Assembly: GCA_963975425.1 (NCBI GenBank)
Contig: CAXBGS010000013.1
Location: 124,001-188,000, forward strand
Reading direction: 5' to 3'
DNA from: CAXBGS01 sp963975425
Lineage (GTDB): Bacteria > Planctomycetota > Planctomycetia > Pirellulales > Pirellulaceae
DNA length: 64,000 bases
The notes under the pieces are model-generated. The model was given only the letters and a program-made list of their open reading frames with translations. It did not search any database and was not told where the DNA came from. Shown piece by piece: positions 27,025 through 35,196 of this stretch; position 1 is the first letter of the stretch; every line of letters starts with the position of its first letter. Made by a program: the position numbers and the translations under genes.

Positions 27025-28465
27025 GACTGATCACCCCGGCCTTCTCGAGTGGATGCAAGCCTTGCATCGACAGCGAACCCGCTTCTTTGCCGGGAAACAT
27101 TTTGCCGGGATTTGAAATGCCCGCCGGATCGAACGCGTGACGCAGGCGATGCATCAGCGCGATCGTGGGCTCGTCAAACATATCGCACAGAAAGTCACGT
27201 TTCTCCATGCCGACGCCATGTTCGCCGGTAATCGAACCGCCCATTTCGATACACATCCGCAGCAAACGTCCGGCCAGCGCTTCGGCCCGGTGCAGCGCGC
27301 CGGGAACGTTTCCGTCAAACATGATCAATGGATGCAGGTTGCCGTCGCCAGCATGAAAAACATTCGCAACGGGAATGTCGGCTTCTTGCGACATCTGTTG
27401 AATCCGAATCAGTGCTTCGCCCAGTCGTTTTCGCGGCACCACGCCGTCTTGAACCAGGAAGTCAGGGCTCAATCGACCGACCGCCGAAAAGGCGGACTTG
27501 CGGCCTTTCCAAATCGACAACCGATCCGCTTCGTCGACCGCGACCCGCTGCGCGAACGGGCCCGTTTGTGCCAAGATTTCTTCCAGCTGTTGTTTCTCGT
27601 ACGCGATCTTTTCTTGAGTGCCTTCGAGCTCGACGATCAACACGGCTTCTGCGCCGGGAGGATAACCGCAAGCGACGGCCGCTTCGGCGGCCTTGATCGC
27701 CAGTGCGTCCATGATCTCAAGAGCCCCCGGCAACAGCCCCGAATCGATCACCGCGGAAACCGCGTCGCCGGCAGCTTGCAGCGAGTGATAACCAACCAGC
27801 ACGGTATGAAACTGTTCGGGCTTCGGCAGCAAGCGCAAGGTGATCTCAAGAGCAACGCCGAACAGACCTTCGCTGCCGCAGAAGATGCCTGTGTAGTCCG
27901 GGCCGACCGATTCAACACTGCGTCCGCCCATCGAGACGACATCGCCTGTCGCCATGACGGCTTTGATTCCAATGACATGATTCGCAGTCATGCCGTACTT
28001 CAGACAATGTGCGCCGCCAGAATTGAATGCGACGTTTCCGCCAATCGTGCAGATGGATTGGCTGGACGGATCGGGCGCATAGTACAAACCGTACGGGGAA
28101 GCGGCCGTGGATACATCTGAATTCACCACGCCAGACTGCACGACCGCGATCCGTTCGTCGGCATCAAGCTCGATGATTTTGTTCAGCCGATTCAATGCGA
28201 TCACGATTCCGTCTTCCACCGGCATCGATCCACCGGACAAACTGGTCCCGCTGCCACGTGCGACAAAGGGCACACTGTTTTCGTGACACCAGCGCACCGT
28301 CGCGATGACTTCGTCGTTCGTTTCGGGGATCACCACACCCAGCGGCTTGGCCCGAAATGCGGTCAGCCCATCGGATTCAAATGCAGCTCGGAATGCATCA
28401 TCCCGAATGAACCGCGCCGGCGGAAAGATTGACGCGAGTCCATCAAGTTCGTTCAAGGTTGCCAA
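27017..28465 (-). CDS. glcD: Glycolate oxidase FAD-linked subunit GlcD
   Basis: The 482-residue product is the size of E. coli GlcD (499). It carries the PCMH FAD-binding domain with VPFVARGSGTSLSGG, SICTIGGNVAFNSGG and LKYGMTANHVIGIKAV. The C-terminal FAD-oxidase domain has HAGDGNLHPLIMFD and SITGEHGVGMEKRDFL. It oxidises glycolate, or a related 2-hydroxy acid such as D-lactate, to the 2-oxo acid. GlcE and GlcF encoded next to it make the glycolate assignment more likely than lactate. It is first in the minus-strand operon. Confidence 0.92.
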   Translation of the reverse strand: MATLNELDGLASIFPPARFIRDDAFRAAFESDGLTAFRAKPLGVVIPETNDEVIATVRWCHENSVPFVARGSGTSLSGGSMPVEDGIVIALNRLNKIIELDADERIAVVQSGVVNSDVSTAASPYGLYYAPDPSSQSICTIGGNVAFNSGGAHCLKYGMTANHVIGIKAVMATGDVVSMGGRSVESVGPDYTGIFCGSEGLFGVALEITLRLLPKPEQFHTVLVGYHSLQAAGDAVSAVIDSGLLPGALEIMDALAIKAAEAAVACGYPPGAEAVLIVELEGTQEKIAYEKQQLEEILAQTGPFAQRVAVDEADRLSIWKGRKSAFSAVGRLSPDFLVQDGVVPRKRLGEALIRIQQMSQEADIPVANVFHAGDGNLHPLIMFDGNVPGALHRAEALAGRLLRMCIEMGGSITGEHGVGMEKRDFLCDMFDEPTIALMHRLRHAFDPAGISNPGKMFPGKEAGSLSMQGLHPLEKAGVISRE

Positions 28466-28580
28466 AGTAAATTGTGCTCCTGGGCCGCGTTTGGGTTAAC
28501 AATCCCATCGGCAAACCGTCCATCAAAACCATGTTGCAATACGAGCAGAAACTGCACGATCGATTGCGTCGTCTGCGACT

Positions 28581-29696
28581 TTACGACATGCAATCTTCGA
28601 GTGCCGCCAACAACGTCCGCACGTTGCGTGTCGTCGCCGAATGCCCCATCAGTCCGATCCGCCACGCCTTGCCGGCGAACACGCCCAAGCCGCCTCCGAT
28701 TTCGATGTCATATTCGGTCAACAAACGCGACCGGACTGCCGCTTCGTCGATCCCCTCAGGAACGGCGACACAATTGAGTGTACACAACGTATTCTTAGGG
28801 ATGTAACACAGACCTAAACGCTCCAGCCCAGATCGCAACAGCAAATGCATTTCGCGGTGCCGCTGAATACGCTGCTGCAAACCTTCTTCCACAACGATCG
28901 CCAAGGCTTCACGTAACGCATACACCATATTGATCGGTGCGGTGTGGTGGTACGCGCGACCGCCTTCACCCAAGTAATAATTCTTTAACATCGAAACGTC
29001 CAAATACCAACTTTGGACGGGCGACTTTCGCGATTCCATTTTTTTGATCGCGGCGGCCGAAAAGGATACCGGCGCCAATCCCGGAGGACACGACAAACAT
29101 TTCTGCGTGCCCGAATAGATCGCGTCGATGTTCCATTCGTCGACCTTCAATTCGTGACCACCCAGCGACGTGACCGCATCGACGGCCAACAACATTCCCG
29201 CGTCGTGCACGATCTTTGAGATGCCGACCAAGTCTTGATGCGCACCGGTCGAAGTCTCGGCATGGACGATTCCCAGCATCACGGCGCCGGGGTGCTGGGC
29301 GACCGCGTCGGCGATCTGTTGGTCGGTGAACGTCTCGCCCCAAGGCACTTCCACCGTGTGAACGGTTGCGCCGGCACGCTGCAGATTGTCTTTCATCCGC
29401 CCGCCGAACACACCGTTGATGCAAACAATGACTTCGTCACCCGGTTCGACCAGATTCACAACAACCGCTTCCATGCCGGCCATACCGGTACCGGAGACGG
29501 GAAACGTTAGCGGGTTCTGCGTCTGAAAGACGTCTCGCAGTAATTGGCACGTCTCATCCATGTAGCCGATGTACTGGGGATCAAGGTGCCCCAACGTCGG
29601 CGAAGATATCGCACGCAGGATTCGAGCCGGCACGGTGCTCGGGCCGGGCCCCATCAAAATTCGTTCGCGAGGATTCAGTGCGGGAACTTGCGTCAT
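28581..29696 (-). CDS. Serine/alanine-glyoxylate aminotransferase family protein
   Basis: The product of about 371 residues is a class V PLP enzyme. It has RILMGPGPSTVPARIL at the start, PVSGTGMAGMEAVVVNLVEPGD, HAETSTGAHQDL, VDAVTSLGG and the PLP lysine in YSGTQKCLSCPPGLAP. The C-terminus has KAWRIGLMGHSATTRNV. It transfers an amino group from alanine or serine to glyoxylate, giving glycine. The ATG at 29696 gives the normal family N-terminus; an upstream extension to 29855 looks random. It sits 115 bases upstream of glcD on the same strand, so glyoxylate made by GlcDEF is its natural substrate. Confidence 0.9.
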   Translation of the reverse strand: MTQVPALNPRERILMGPGPSTVPARILRAISSPTLGHLDPQYIGYMDETCQLLRDVFQTQNPLTFPVSGTGMAGMEAVVVNLVEPGDEVIVCINGVFGGRMKDNLQRAGATVHTVEVPWGETFTDQQIADAVAQHPGAVMLGIVHAETSTGAHQDLVGISKIVHDAGMLLAVDAVTSLGGHELKVDEWNIDAIYSGTQKCLSCPPGLAPVSFSAAAIKKMESRKSPVQSWYLDVSMLKNYYLGEGGRAYHHTAPINMVYALREALAIVVEEGLQQRIQRHREMHLLLRSGLERLGLCYIPKNTLCTLNCVAVPEGIDEAAVRSRLLTEYDIEIGGGLGVFAGKAWRIGLMGHSATTRNVRTLLAALEDCMS

Positions 29697-29906
29697 GAGA
29701 ATTGCTGTGCGTAAAGGAATGCTGGGACGTAGGGTGTTCGTCGCTGCGCTGCCGACGATAATGTTGCGGTGCGGGCGACACCATGAAAAACGCGAATCGG
29801 AGCGTCTCGCCGAATTCGGCGGTGCCTCGCCAAGCACGCAATGTAACGGACGCATACCGTTTCGTGCGATCCGGTGTCGGTCACATCATCCAGCGAGTTT
29901 CGATCC

Positions 29907-30959
29907 ATGCCGATCCAACCGGGTTGCCAGTTTGCCAGCGACAATACGTCCGGTATCTGCCCCGCAGCCATGCAGGGGATGGTCGAAGCCAATGCGGGGC
30001 GCGTGAAACCCTATGGCGAAGACGACTGGACGCATCAAGCGGCCGACCTGATCCGCGATCTCTTTGAAGTCGACTGCGATGTCTTCTTCACCTTCAACGG
30101 GACGGCCGCCAACTCGCTGTCGCTCGCTTCTCTGTGCCAGTCCTACCACAGTGTGGTGGCTCATGAACTGGCGCACGTCGAAACCGATGAGTGCGGCGGG
30201 CCGGAATTTTTTTCCAACGGGACCAAGTTGTTGCTGGTTCCTGGCTCGAACGGCTGTGTCGATGTTGATGCAGTCGCGCGGGTGGTCCAGCGACGTCGCG
30301 ACGTGCATTTTCCCAAGACCAAAGTTCTCAGCATCACTCAATCGACCGAACTGGGAACCGTCTATGACGAATCCGCACTGGACCGCGTGCACGAGACGGT
30401 GCGGCGGTTCGGATTGAATTTGCACATGGACGGCGCTCGCTTTGCAAATGCGGTCGCAAGCTTGGATATGGCCCCCAAAGAATTGACTTGGAAACGTGGC
30501 GTCGATGTCCTGTGCTTTGGTGGAACCAAAAACGGAATGGCGGTCGGCGACTGCGTGGTGTTCTTTGATCGAGAACTTGCTCTTGAATTCGAGTACCGCT
30601 GCAAGCAAGCCGGACAACTGGCGTCGAAGATGCGATTTCTGGCCGCCCCCTGGGTCAGCATGTTATCCACGGGCGTTTGGCTGGATAATGCGAGGCATGC
30701 CAACGCAATGGCCACACGACTTGGTGAACAACTAGGCCGCATCGATGGCGTGCGCATTGTCGCACCGATTCAGTCCAACGCCGTCTTTGTCGATTTGCCC
30801 GACGCTGTCGCAAAGTCGCTGCGAGCGGCCGGGTGGACGTTCTATGACTTTATCGGTGTGCAAACATCACGCCTGATGTGTTCCTGGGACACAACGGCAG
30901 AGGAAGTCGACCAATTCGTCGCGGATGTGCAATCGCATGCGCAGCGGTGTGCCGTCTAG
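29907..30959 (+). CDS. Low-specificity threonine aldolase
   Basis: The product of about 350 residues is a beta-eliminating-lyase-fold PLP enzyme. It has the opening QFASDNTSGICPAAM, then VFFTFNGTAANSLSL, the block LHMDGARFANAVA, and the PLP lysine in LCFGGTKNGMAVGD. These are threonine aldolase signatures; the enzyme cleaves threonine to glycine and acetaldehyde. The ATG at 29907 is favoured over an in-frame GTG at 29874. It is divergent from the aminotransferase, with 210 bases between starts. Confidence 0.88.
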   Translation: MPIQPGCQFASDNTSGICPAAMQGMVEANAGRVKPYGEDDWTHQAADLIRDLFEVDCDVFFTFNGTAANSLSLASLCQSYHSVVAHELAHVETDECGGPEFFSNGTKLLLVPGSNGCVDVDAVARVVQRRRDVHFPKTKVLSITQSTELGTVYDESALDRVHETVRRFGLNLHMDGARFANAVASLDMAPKELTWKRGVDVLCFGGTKNGMAVGDCVVFFDRELALEFEYRCKQAGQLASKMRFLAAPWVSMLSTGVWLDNARHANAMATRLGEQLGRIDGVRIVAPIQSNAVFVDLPDAVAKSLRAAGWTFYDFIGVQTSRLMCSWDTTAEEVDQFVADVQSHAQRCAV

Positions 30960-31084
30960 CAGGTCGCATCGCGTAATCAAGAAATCGTCCGCGAAAAAGT
31001 GTTCCGTTCACCGTCGTGTGACGGCACGGTCTTGGGGCAGTGCAACAGCACAGTCGCTCGACAATGCAGCGCCCCAGCGATACA

Positions 31085-32065
31085 TCAATCCCAGACTTCC
31101 GGATTGACCAAATTCGGCGGGCGTTTACCGTCGCAAGCCGCTAAACAATTTTCGGCAGCCATGTTGCCCATCTTGGTTCGCGTCTGCAATGTCGCACTTC
31201 CCAAGTGCGGTGCGAGAACGGCGGTAGGCAAGTCATACAGTTCAGGCTCGAGCAGTGGTTCATTTTCGTACACGTCCAAACCGGCGCCACCAATGGAACG
31301 GGACTTTAGGGCCTCAACCAAAGCGGACTCGTCCACCACCGGTCCTCGCGACGTATTGATCAGGATTCCGGTCGGTTTCATCCGGCTAATCTGTTCGGCA
31401 CCGATCAAGTGATGTGTTTCGTCGTTCAAGGCCACGTGCACGGATACAAAATCGCTGTGGGTCATCACGTCGTCCAGCGACTTATAAGTCACACCAAGTG
31501 CACTTTCCTCCTTTTCACTCATCCGTGTTCGGTTCCAATAAACCACCGGCATCTCAAACCCCTTGGCCCGCTGGATCATCGATTTCCCAATACGACCAAG
31601 CCCCACCAGCCCCAGCGTCGCCCCGGTGACTTCACAACCAAGAAACTGCAGCGGCCCCCAACCGTTCCAGCCACGGGTTCGCACAAAGCGATCGCCCTCG
31701 GCGACGCGTCGTGCCGCCGCCATCAGCAGCGCAAACGCCATATCAGCCGTCGTTTCCGTTAAAACACCGGGTGTGTTCGTGATCGGCAATTTCCGCGCGG
31801 TCGCGGCGTTGACGTCGATATTATTGAAACCGACGGCGAAATTCGAAATCACGCGCAGATTAGGATTGGCATTGATAACGTCTGCATCGATCGTATCGTT
31901 CAGCAAACACAGTAAACCGTCCGCGTCCTTCAACCCGTCAATCAATTCCTGTTTATCAAGCACTCGATCGTCTTGGTTGTACGTCAGCTGTGAATGTCGA
32001 CGTAAAATCGCCATGCTGTCGGGAGGCAATTCGCGGGTGAGAAAGATTTTGGGTCCGGCTGACAT
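31085..32065 (-). CDS. D-2-hydroxyacid dehydrogenase (glyoxylate/hydroxypyruvate reductase-like)
   Basis: The product of about 326 residues has the catalytic N-domain and the Rossmann insert with GLVGLGRIGKSMIQRAKGF. Conserved residues include Arg in NTSRGPVVDESAL, Glu in VYENEPLLEPEL and the proton-relay His in VLAPHLGSAT. The N-terminal FLTRELPPDSMAIL and NTPGVLTETTADMAFALL blocks are typical of GRHPR/GyaR glyoxylate-hydroxypyruvate reductases. It would reduce glyoxylate or hydroxypyruvate using NAD(P)H. The ATG at 32065 is chosen; an in-frame start lies six codons upstream. Proximity to glc genes supports the substrate assignment. Confidence 0.88.
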   Translation of the reverse strand: MSAGPKIFLTRELPPDSMAILRRHSQLTYNQDDRVLDKQELIDGLKDADGLLCLLNDTIDADVINANPNLRVISNFAVGFNNIDVNAATARKLPITNTPGVLTETTADMAFALLMAAARRVAEGDRFVRTRGWNGWGPLQFLGCEVTGATLGLVGLGRIGKSMIQRAKGFEMPVVYWNRTRMSEKEESALGVTYKSLDDVMTHSDFVSVHVALNDETHHLIGAEQISRMKPTGILINTSRGPVVDESALVEALKSRSIGGAGLDVYENEPLLEPELYDLPTAVLAPHLGSATLQTRTKMGNMAAENCLAACDGKRPPNLVNPEVWD

Positions 32066-32277
32066 CCAGAAAGTCCGTATCAAGTTTTAGGAAATCTCGC
32101 GCCTTGTGTGGCGACTTTACGAGCCGTTAAATATGTCCAGATGCTCGATTCACACACAAACAGCGTTCCGATCACGCGCAACCAGCGTTCCGTCGCAGCC
32201 TCGCGATACTGGCGGCACGCTGCCTTTGCATCGGTCGACACCCAAAATAAGCATAACACGACAGGAAAGTACCCGAG

Positions 32278-32670
32278 ATGTCCGAAGAAGAAACCGTCTT
32301 CGTTGATTCACCATCGATGTTTCGCAACCATCCCTTGGGGTTTGTGATCAGCGCGATATTGTGCCTGGTCGGTGTTGGCATCCCGATCATGATCGTTTGG
32401 TACCTTCGCGCGCGGGCCACCGAGCTGACGATCACGAATCTCCGTACGCGTTTGCACCGTGGCTGGCTGAGCCGGTCGATAACCGAAGTTTGGCACCGCG
32501 ACGTGCGAAACGTACAGCTGGAGCAAACGTTCTTTCAGCGGATGTTTGACACCGGACGCATCGGGATCAGCAGCGCCGCCCAGTCGGGCGTCGAAATCGA
32601 TGTCAGCGGAATGCGAGACCCGGACAAGATCAAGGAACTCGTTGACAGTTACCGGGCGCAGGCGGGCTGA
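32278..32670 (+). CDS. Small membrane protein with bacterial PH-like domain
   Basis: The 130-residue product has one hydrophobic segment at about 20-43 (GFVISAILCLVGVGIPIMIVWYL). A beta-rich stretch follows: ATELTITNLRTRLHRGWLSRSITEV, VRNVQLEQTFFQRMF, TGRIGISSAAQSGVEIDVSG. This is the pattern of the DUF304/YdbS-type bacterial PH domain. Function is unknown; it may anchor or regulate membrane complexes. The ATG at 32278 directly follows GAG of a weak ribosome-binding stretch. Confidence 0.72.
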   Translation: MSEEETVFVDSPSMFRNHPLGFVISAILCLVGVGIPIMIVWYLRARATELTITNLRTRLHRGWLSRSITEVWHRDVRNVQLEQTFFQRMFDTGRIGISSAAQSGVEIDVSGMRDPDKIKELVDSYRAQAG

Positions 32671-32707
32671 AACCGGCCCCCGGGCCTAGCCTCCTGGGTT
32701 TAGACTG

Positions 32708-33382
32708 ATGAACAAGCATGCGAGTGACTTCAACGATTTGCCTCGCAAACGTTCATGGCTTCGTCGCTGCTGTGCGTTTCTTTGGCGGGTCCGTCCTCGC
32801 TTTCGCTTGGTGGACTTGATTTGGCTCTCGCTGCTGTCGGCCGTGTTGATCGCTTGGTACCGCGACCATCGTTCGCTGCAGTCACAGCTTTCCACGCAGA
32901 ACGGCAGCTCGGGAATATCTTGGAGCATCGATCAAATCCTCGGTCGCCCCAACACTCCCACAGCCGGCGACCACGCGACTGCCTGGACAACGCGCATCCA
33001 GGACGCGGGCGTGCAGTGGTTCATCGTTGAATTTCCCGTCGCCGTTGACGCTGCCAAAATTGAGATTGTCGAAACGTATAATCCCGGTGCCGTTTCGAAG
33101 GTGTGCAGCGTTTCAATGTCGGGGGACGAGACGGAAATTTGGCAAGGCAAAGACCCGGTCAAACCCGTCGCAGGCATGGGGCGCTCGATCATTGTGCCCG
33201 ACAAGAAAGTGCGAACCCGTCGCATCAAAGTCTATTTAAAGACGCAGAGTGTTCCCGGATGGAACGAAATCGATGCCGTCGCGCTGCACGGGACCGACGG
33301 CAAAATCCAGTGGGCAACCAACGCATGGGCAAGCGACTCCTACGGCACCAACCGAGAACCGCCATTCTTGTTTTGGCCATGA
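32708..33382 (+). CDS. Membrane-anchored protein with discoidin-like C-terminal domain
   Basis: The 224-residue product has a basic N-terminus (residues 13-31 rich in Arg) and a transmembrane helix at about 35-50 (LVDLIWLSLLSAVLIAWY). The remainder is beta-rich and resembles a galactose-binding/discoidin module: AWTTRIQDAGVQWFIVEFPVA, KVCSVSMSGDETEIWQGKD, TRRIKVYLKTQSVPGWNEIDAVALHGTDG. The closing motif WATNAWASDSYG is typical of planctomycete proteins of this kind. No function is known. It lies 37 bases after the PH-domain gene and may share its transcript. Confidence 0.65.
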   Translation: MNKHASDFNDLPRKRSWLRRCCAFLWRVRPRFRLVDLIWLSLLSAVLIAWYRDHRSLQSQLSTQNGSSGISWSIDQILGRPNTPTAGDHATAWTTRIQDAGVQWFIVEFPVAVDAAKIEIVETYNPGAVSKVCSVSMSGDETEIWQGKDPVKPVAGMGRSIIVPDKKVRTRRIKVYLKTQSVPGWNEIDAVALHGTDGKIQWATNAWASDSYGTNREPPFLFWP

Positions 33383-33451
33383 CTCGATACACCATGGACG
33401 CCGATGACGATCGGGGTTTCGCGGTTAGTGTGCCGATTGCCAGTGCCAGCG

Positions 33452-33516
33452 TTCAGTATCAGAGTTCAGTGCCAGTGTTCAGTGCCAGTGTTCAGTGCCA
33501 GTGTTCAGTGCCAGAG
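33452..33516. repeat. 13-bp tandem repeat, five units
   Basis: The unit TTCAGTGCCAGTG occurs three times exactly (33465-33503), flanked by variant units TTCAGTATCAGAG before and TTCAGTGCCAGAG after. It lies 70 bases after the discoidin-like gene, in the gap before larC. Confidence 0.9.
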
Positions 33517-33603
33517 CCCAGTGTTCGAGATTGAATTCACTCGTTCGCGAATGAACCCTCTTTCGCCGAACGACTCCGGCGAGCGAGCGTCGATGCCCGC
33601 GGT

Positions 33604-34794
33604 CTAACGTTTTCCCCAAGCGGTGATCGCGGATTGTCGCACCGCGCTCGTCGTTGTGTTGTTCGAGGTCGCGATACTTCTCGCGTCGTCATCTTCGATG
33701 GTCAACCGCGATTCACCCGTGGGCAACTGAACAACCTTGCACTTGATCGGACCGTATTGGGTTTCAACCGTGATCGCCTGACGACTCAACTTGTGACGAT
33801 CGCAGGGGTGCCGCCGTATCCCGATCGAAGAAGAGTGCTGAAAGATCACACCTTCCAGCACGGGAACGCGCGAGGGTGGCGAGATGACGGTCAACAGAAC
33901 GCCCATGCGTCCTTTCTTCATCGTGCAAGCAGTTTGAAAGACGTCCAAGGCTCCGGCGGCGAGCAAGCGATCGGCGCAATCGGCAAGTTGCTCGGCGGTG
34001 CAGTCATCGACGTTCGTTTCCAGCACCACCACACGGTCACTTTCGAACGCATGCGACGCGGTACTCTCGTCCAGGGAATTTCCCATCACGACACGCAGCA
34101 CGTTGGCTTGTTCGCTTAAGTCCTTCGTTCCGGCACCGTAACCGACCGAGTCAATCGTCATGGCCGGCAACGCACCGAAACGTGTCGACATGGACTTCAG
34201 GATGGCGGCTCCCGTAGGCGTGGTCAGCTCCGCTTCGATATCGCACGAGGCCAGCGGCACGCCGGCCAGGATTTCTGCCGTCGCGGGCGCGGGAACCGAA
34301 ACGCGGCCGTGAGCGATGGTGATCGAACCGGTGCCCGTGGGAACCGGTGACGCCTGGATTTGATCGATGCCGAGGGCGTCCAGCGCCACGGCGGTTCCCA
34401 CGATATCGGCAATCGAGTCGATCGCACCGACTTCATGAAAATGGACCTTTTCGATCGTGGTCCCGTGAACCTTGGCTTCCGCCCGGGCGACGCAGCCAAA
34501 AATCTGGCGGGCGGTTTCCTTGGCCGGCGGAGTGATTTCGTCGGATCGTTCGATCATTTCGGTGATGTGATGCAAATGTCGATGGGCATGCTCGGGAGGA
34601 TGCTCGATTTTGACCGAAATGGCACGAAACCCTGATTTTTTCACGGTTTCGGTGGTGATCGTGACCTCTTCCAGGCCCATCGAACGTACCGCAGACTGGA
34701 TAACAGCGGGGTCGACCCCCAAATCGATCAGTGCCCCGAGCGTCATATCGCCGCTAATTCCACTGAGACAGTCAAAATAGGCGATTCTTGCCAT
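33604..34794 (-). CDS. larC: Nickel insertion protein LarC (pyridinium bisthiocarboxylate mononucleotide nickel chelatase)
   Basis: The 396-residue product starts with the LarC hallmark MARIAYFDCLSGISGDMTLGA (first 20 residues only). Other LarC blocks are the His-rich HPPEHAHRHLHHI at about 64-77, KVHFHEVGAIDSIADIVG, TPTGAAIL, ETNVDDCTAEQLA and CTMKKGRMGVLL. LarC inserts nickel into the pincer cofactor of lactate racemase-type enzymes. Many LarC proteins are made as one frame or by a programmed shift; here the frame is intact. LarA, LarB and LarE are not in the window. Confidence 0.9.
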   Translation of the reverse strand: MARIAYFDCLSGISGDMTLGALIDLGVDPAVIQSAVRSMGLEEVTITTETVKKSGFRAISVKIEHPPEHAHRHLHHITEMIERSDEITPPAKETARQIFGCVARAEAKVHGTTIEKVHFHEVGAIDSIADIVGTAVALDALGIDQIQASPVPTGTGSITIAHGRVSVPAPATAEILAGVPLASCDIEAELTTPTGAAILKSMSTRFGALPAMTIDSVGYGAGTKDLSEQANVLRVVMGNSLDESTASHAFESDRVVVLETNVDDCTAEQLADCADRLLAAGALDVFQTACTMKKGRMGVLLTVISPPSRVPVLEGVIFQHSSSIGIRRHPCDRHKLSRQAITVETQYGPIKCKVVQLPTGESRLTIEDDDARSIATSNNTTTSAVRQSAITAWGKR

Positions 34795-34838
34795 GGGTCG
34801 GGTTTCCAGATTCGATCGAAGGAAGGGGGCGTTTGGCG

Positions 34839-34866
34839 TTGAAGGATTCTGGCAAGTCGGTATACT
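34839..34866 (+). promoter_or_regulatory. Putative sigma-70-type promoter of rpmJ
   Basis: TTGAAG (34839-34844) and TATACT (34861-34866) are separated by 16 bases. They lie about 80 bases before the rpmJ start, facing rpmJ, in an AT-rich short patch of a GC-rich region. The hexamers are read by eye; transcription was not tested. Confidence 0.55.
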
Positions 34867-34944
34867 CCGACGCTTCGCCAGACCAAATTGATCCGTGGAT
34901 TTACTGCGGACAAACTATACGAAACAAGCTTTGAGATCGATCCG

Positions 34945-35097
34945 ATGAAAGTTGTCAGCAGCATTGGTGCCCTGAAGTATCGCCACCCCGATTGCCAAGT
35001 CGTCAAACGGCGCGGTCGGATCTATGTGATTTGCAAAAGCAATCCAAAGTTCAAAGTTCGCCAAGGCGGAGCCAAGTCCAAGAAGACTCGCCGCTAG
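34945..35097 (+). CDS. rpmJ: 50S ribosomal protein L36
   Basis: The 50-residue product MKVVSSIGALKYRHPDCQVV followed by KRRGRIYVICKSNPKFKVRQG has the typical L36 architecture: a basic protein with cysteine and histidine positions around a small fold. Only two cysteines, Cys17 and Cys29, are visible in the core where zinc-binding forms have three cysteines and a histidine, so this looks like a partly degenerate or zinc-free form. The Lys/Arg-rich tail GGAKSKKTRR is longer than usual. The ATG at 34945 is preferred to an in-frame start at 34888 because L36 proteins begin with MKV. It stands alone with its own promoter and terminator. Confidence 0.9.
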   Translation: MKVVSSIGALKYRHPDCQVVKRRGRIYVICKSNPKFKVRQGGAKSKKTRR

Positions 35098-35140
35098 CGA
35101 GCGAGTCGACCGCCCGGGTCGAAATTCAACTAAGCTGATG

Positions 35141-35170
35141 CGACCGACGTTTCCCGTCGGTCGTTTTTTT
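35141..35170 (+). terminator. Rho-independent terminator of rpmJ
   Basis: A perfect 9-bp stem CGACCGACG/CGTCGGTCG with a five-base loop (35141-35163) is followed by seven T. It lies 43 bases after the rpmJ stop. Confidence 0.9.
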
Positions 35171-35196
35171 GTGCGCATTTCACCTGGGAGGTTCTC

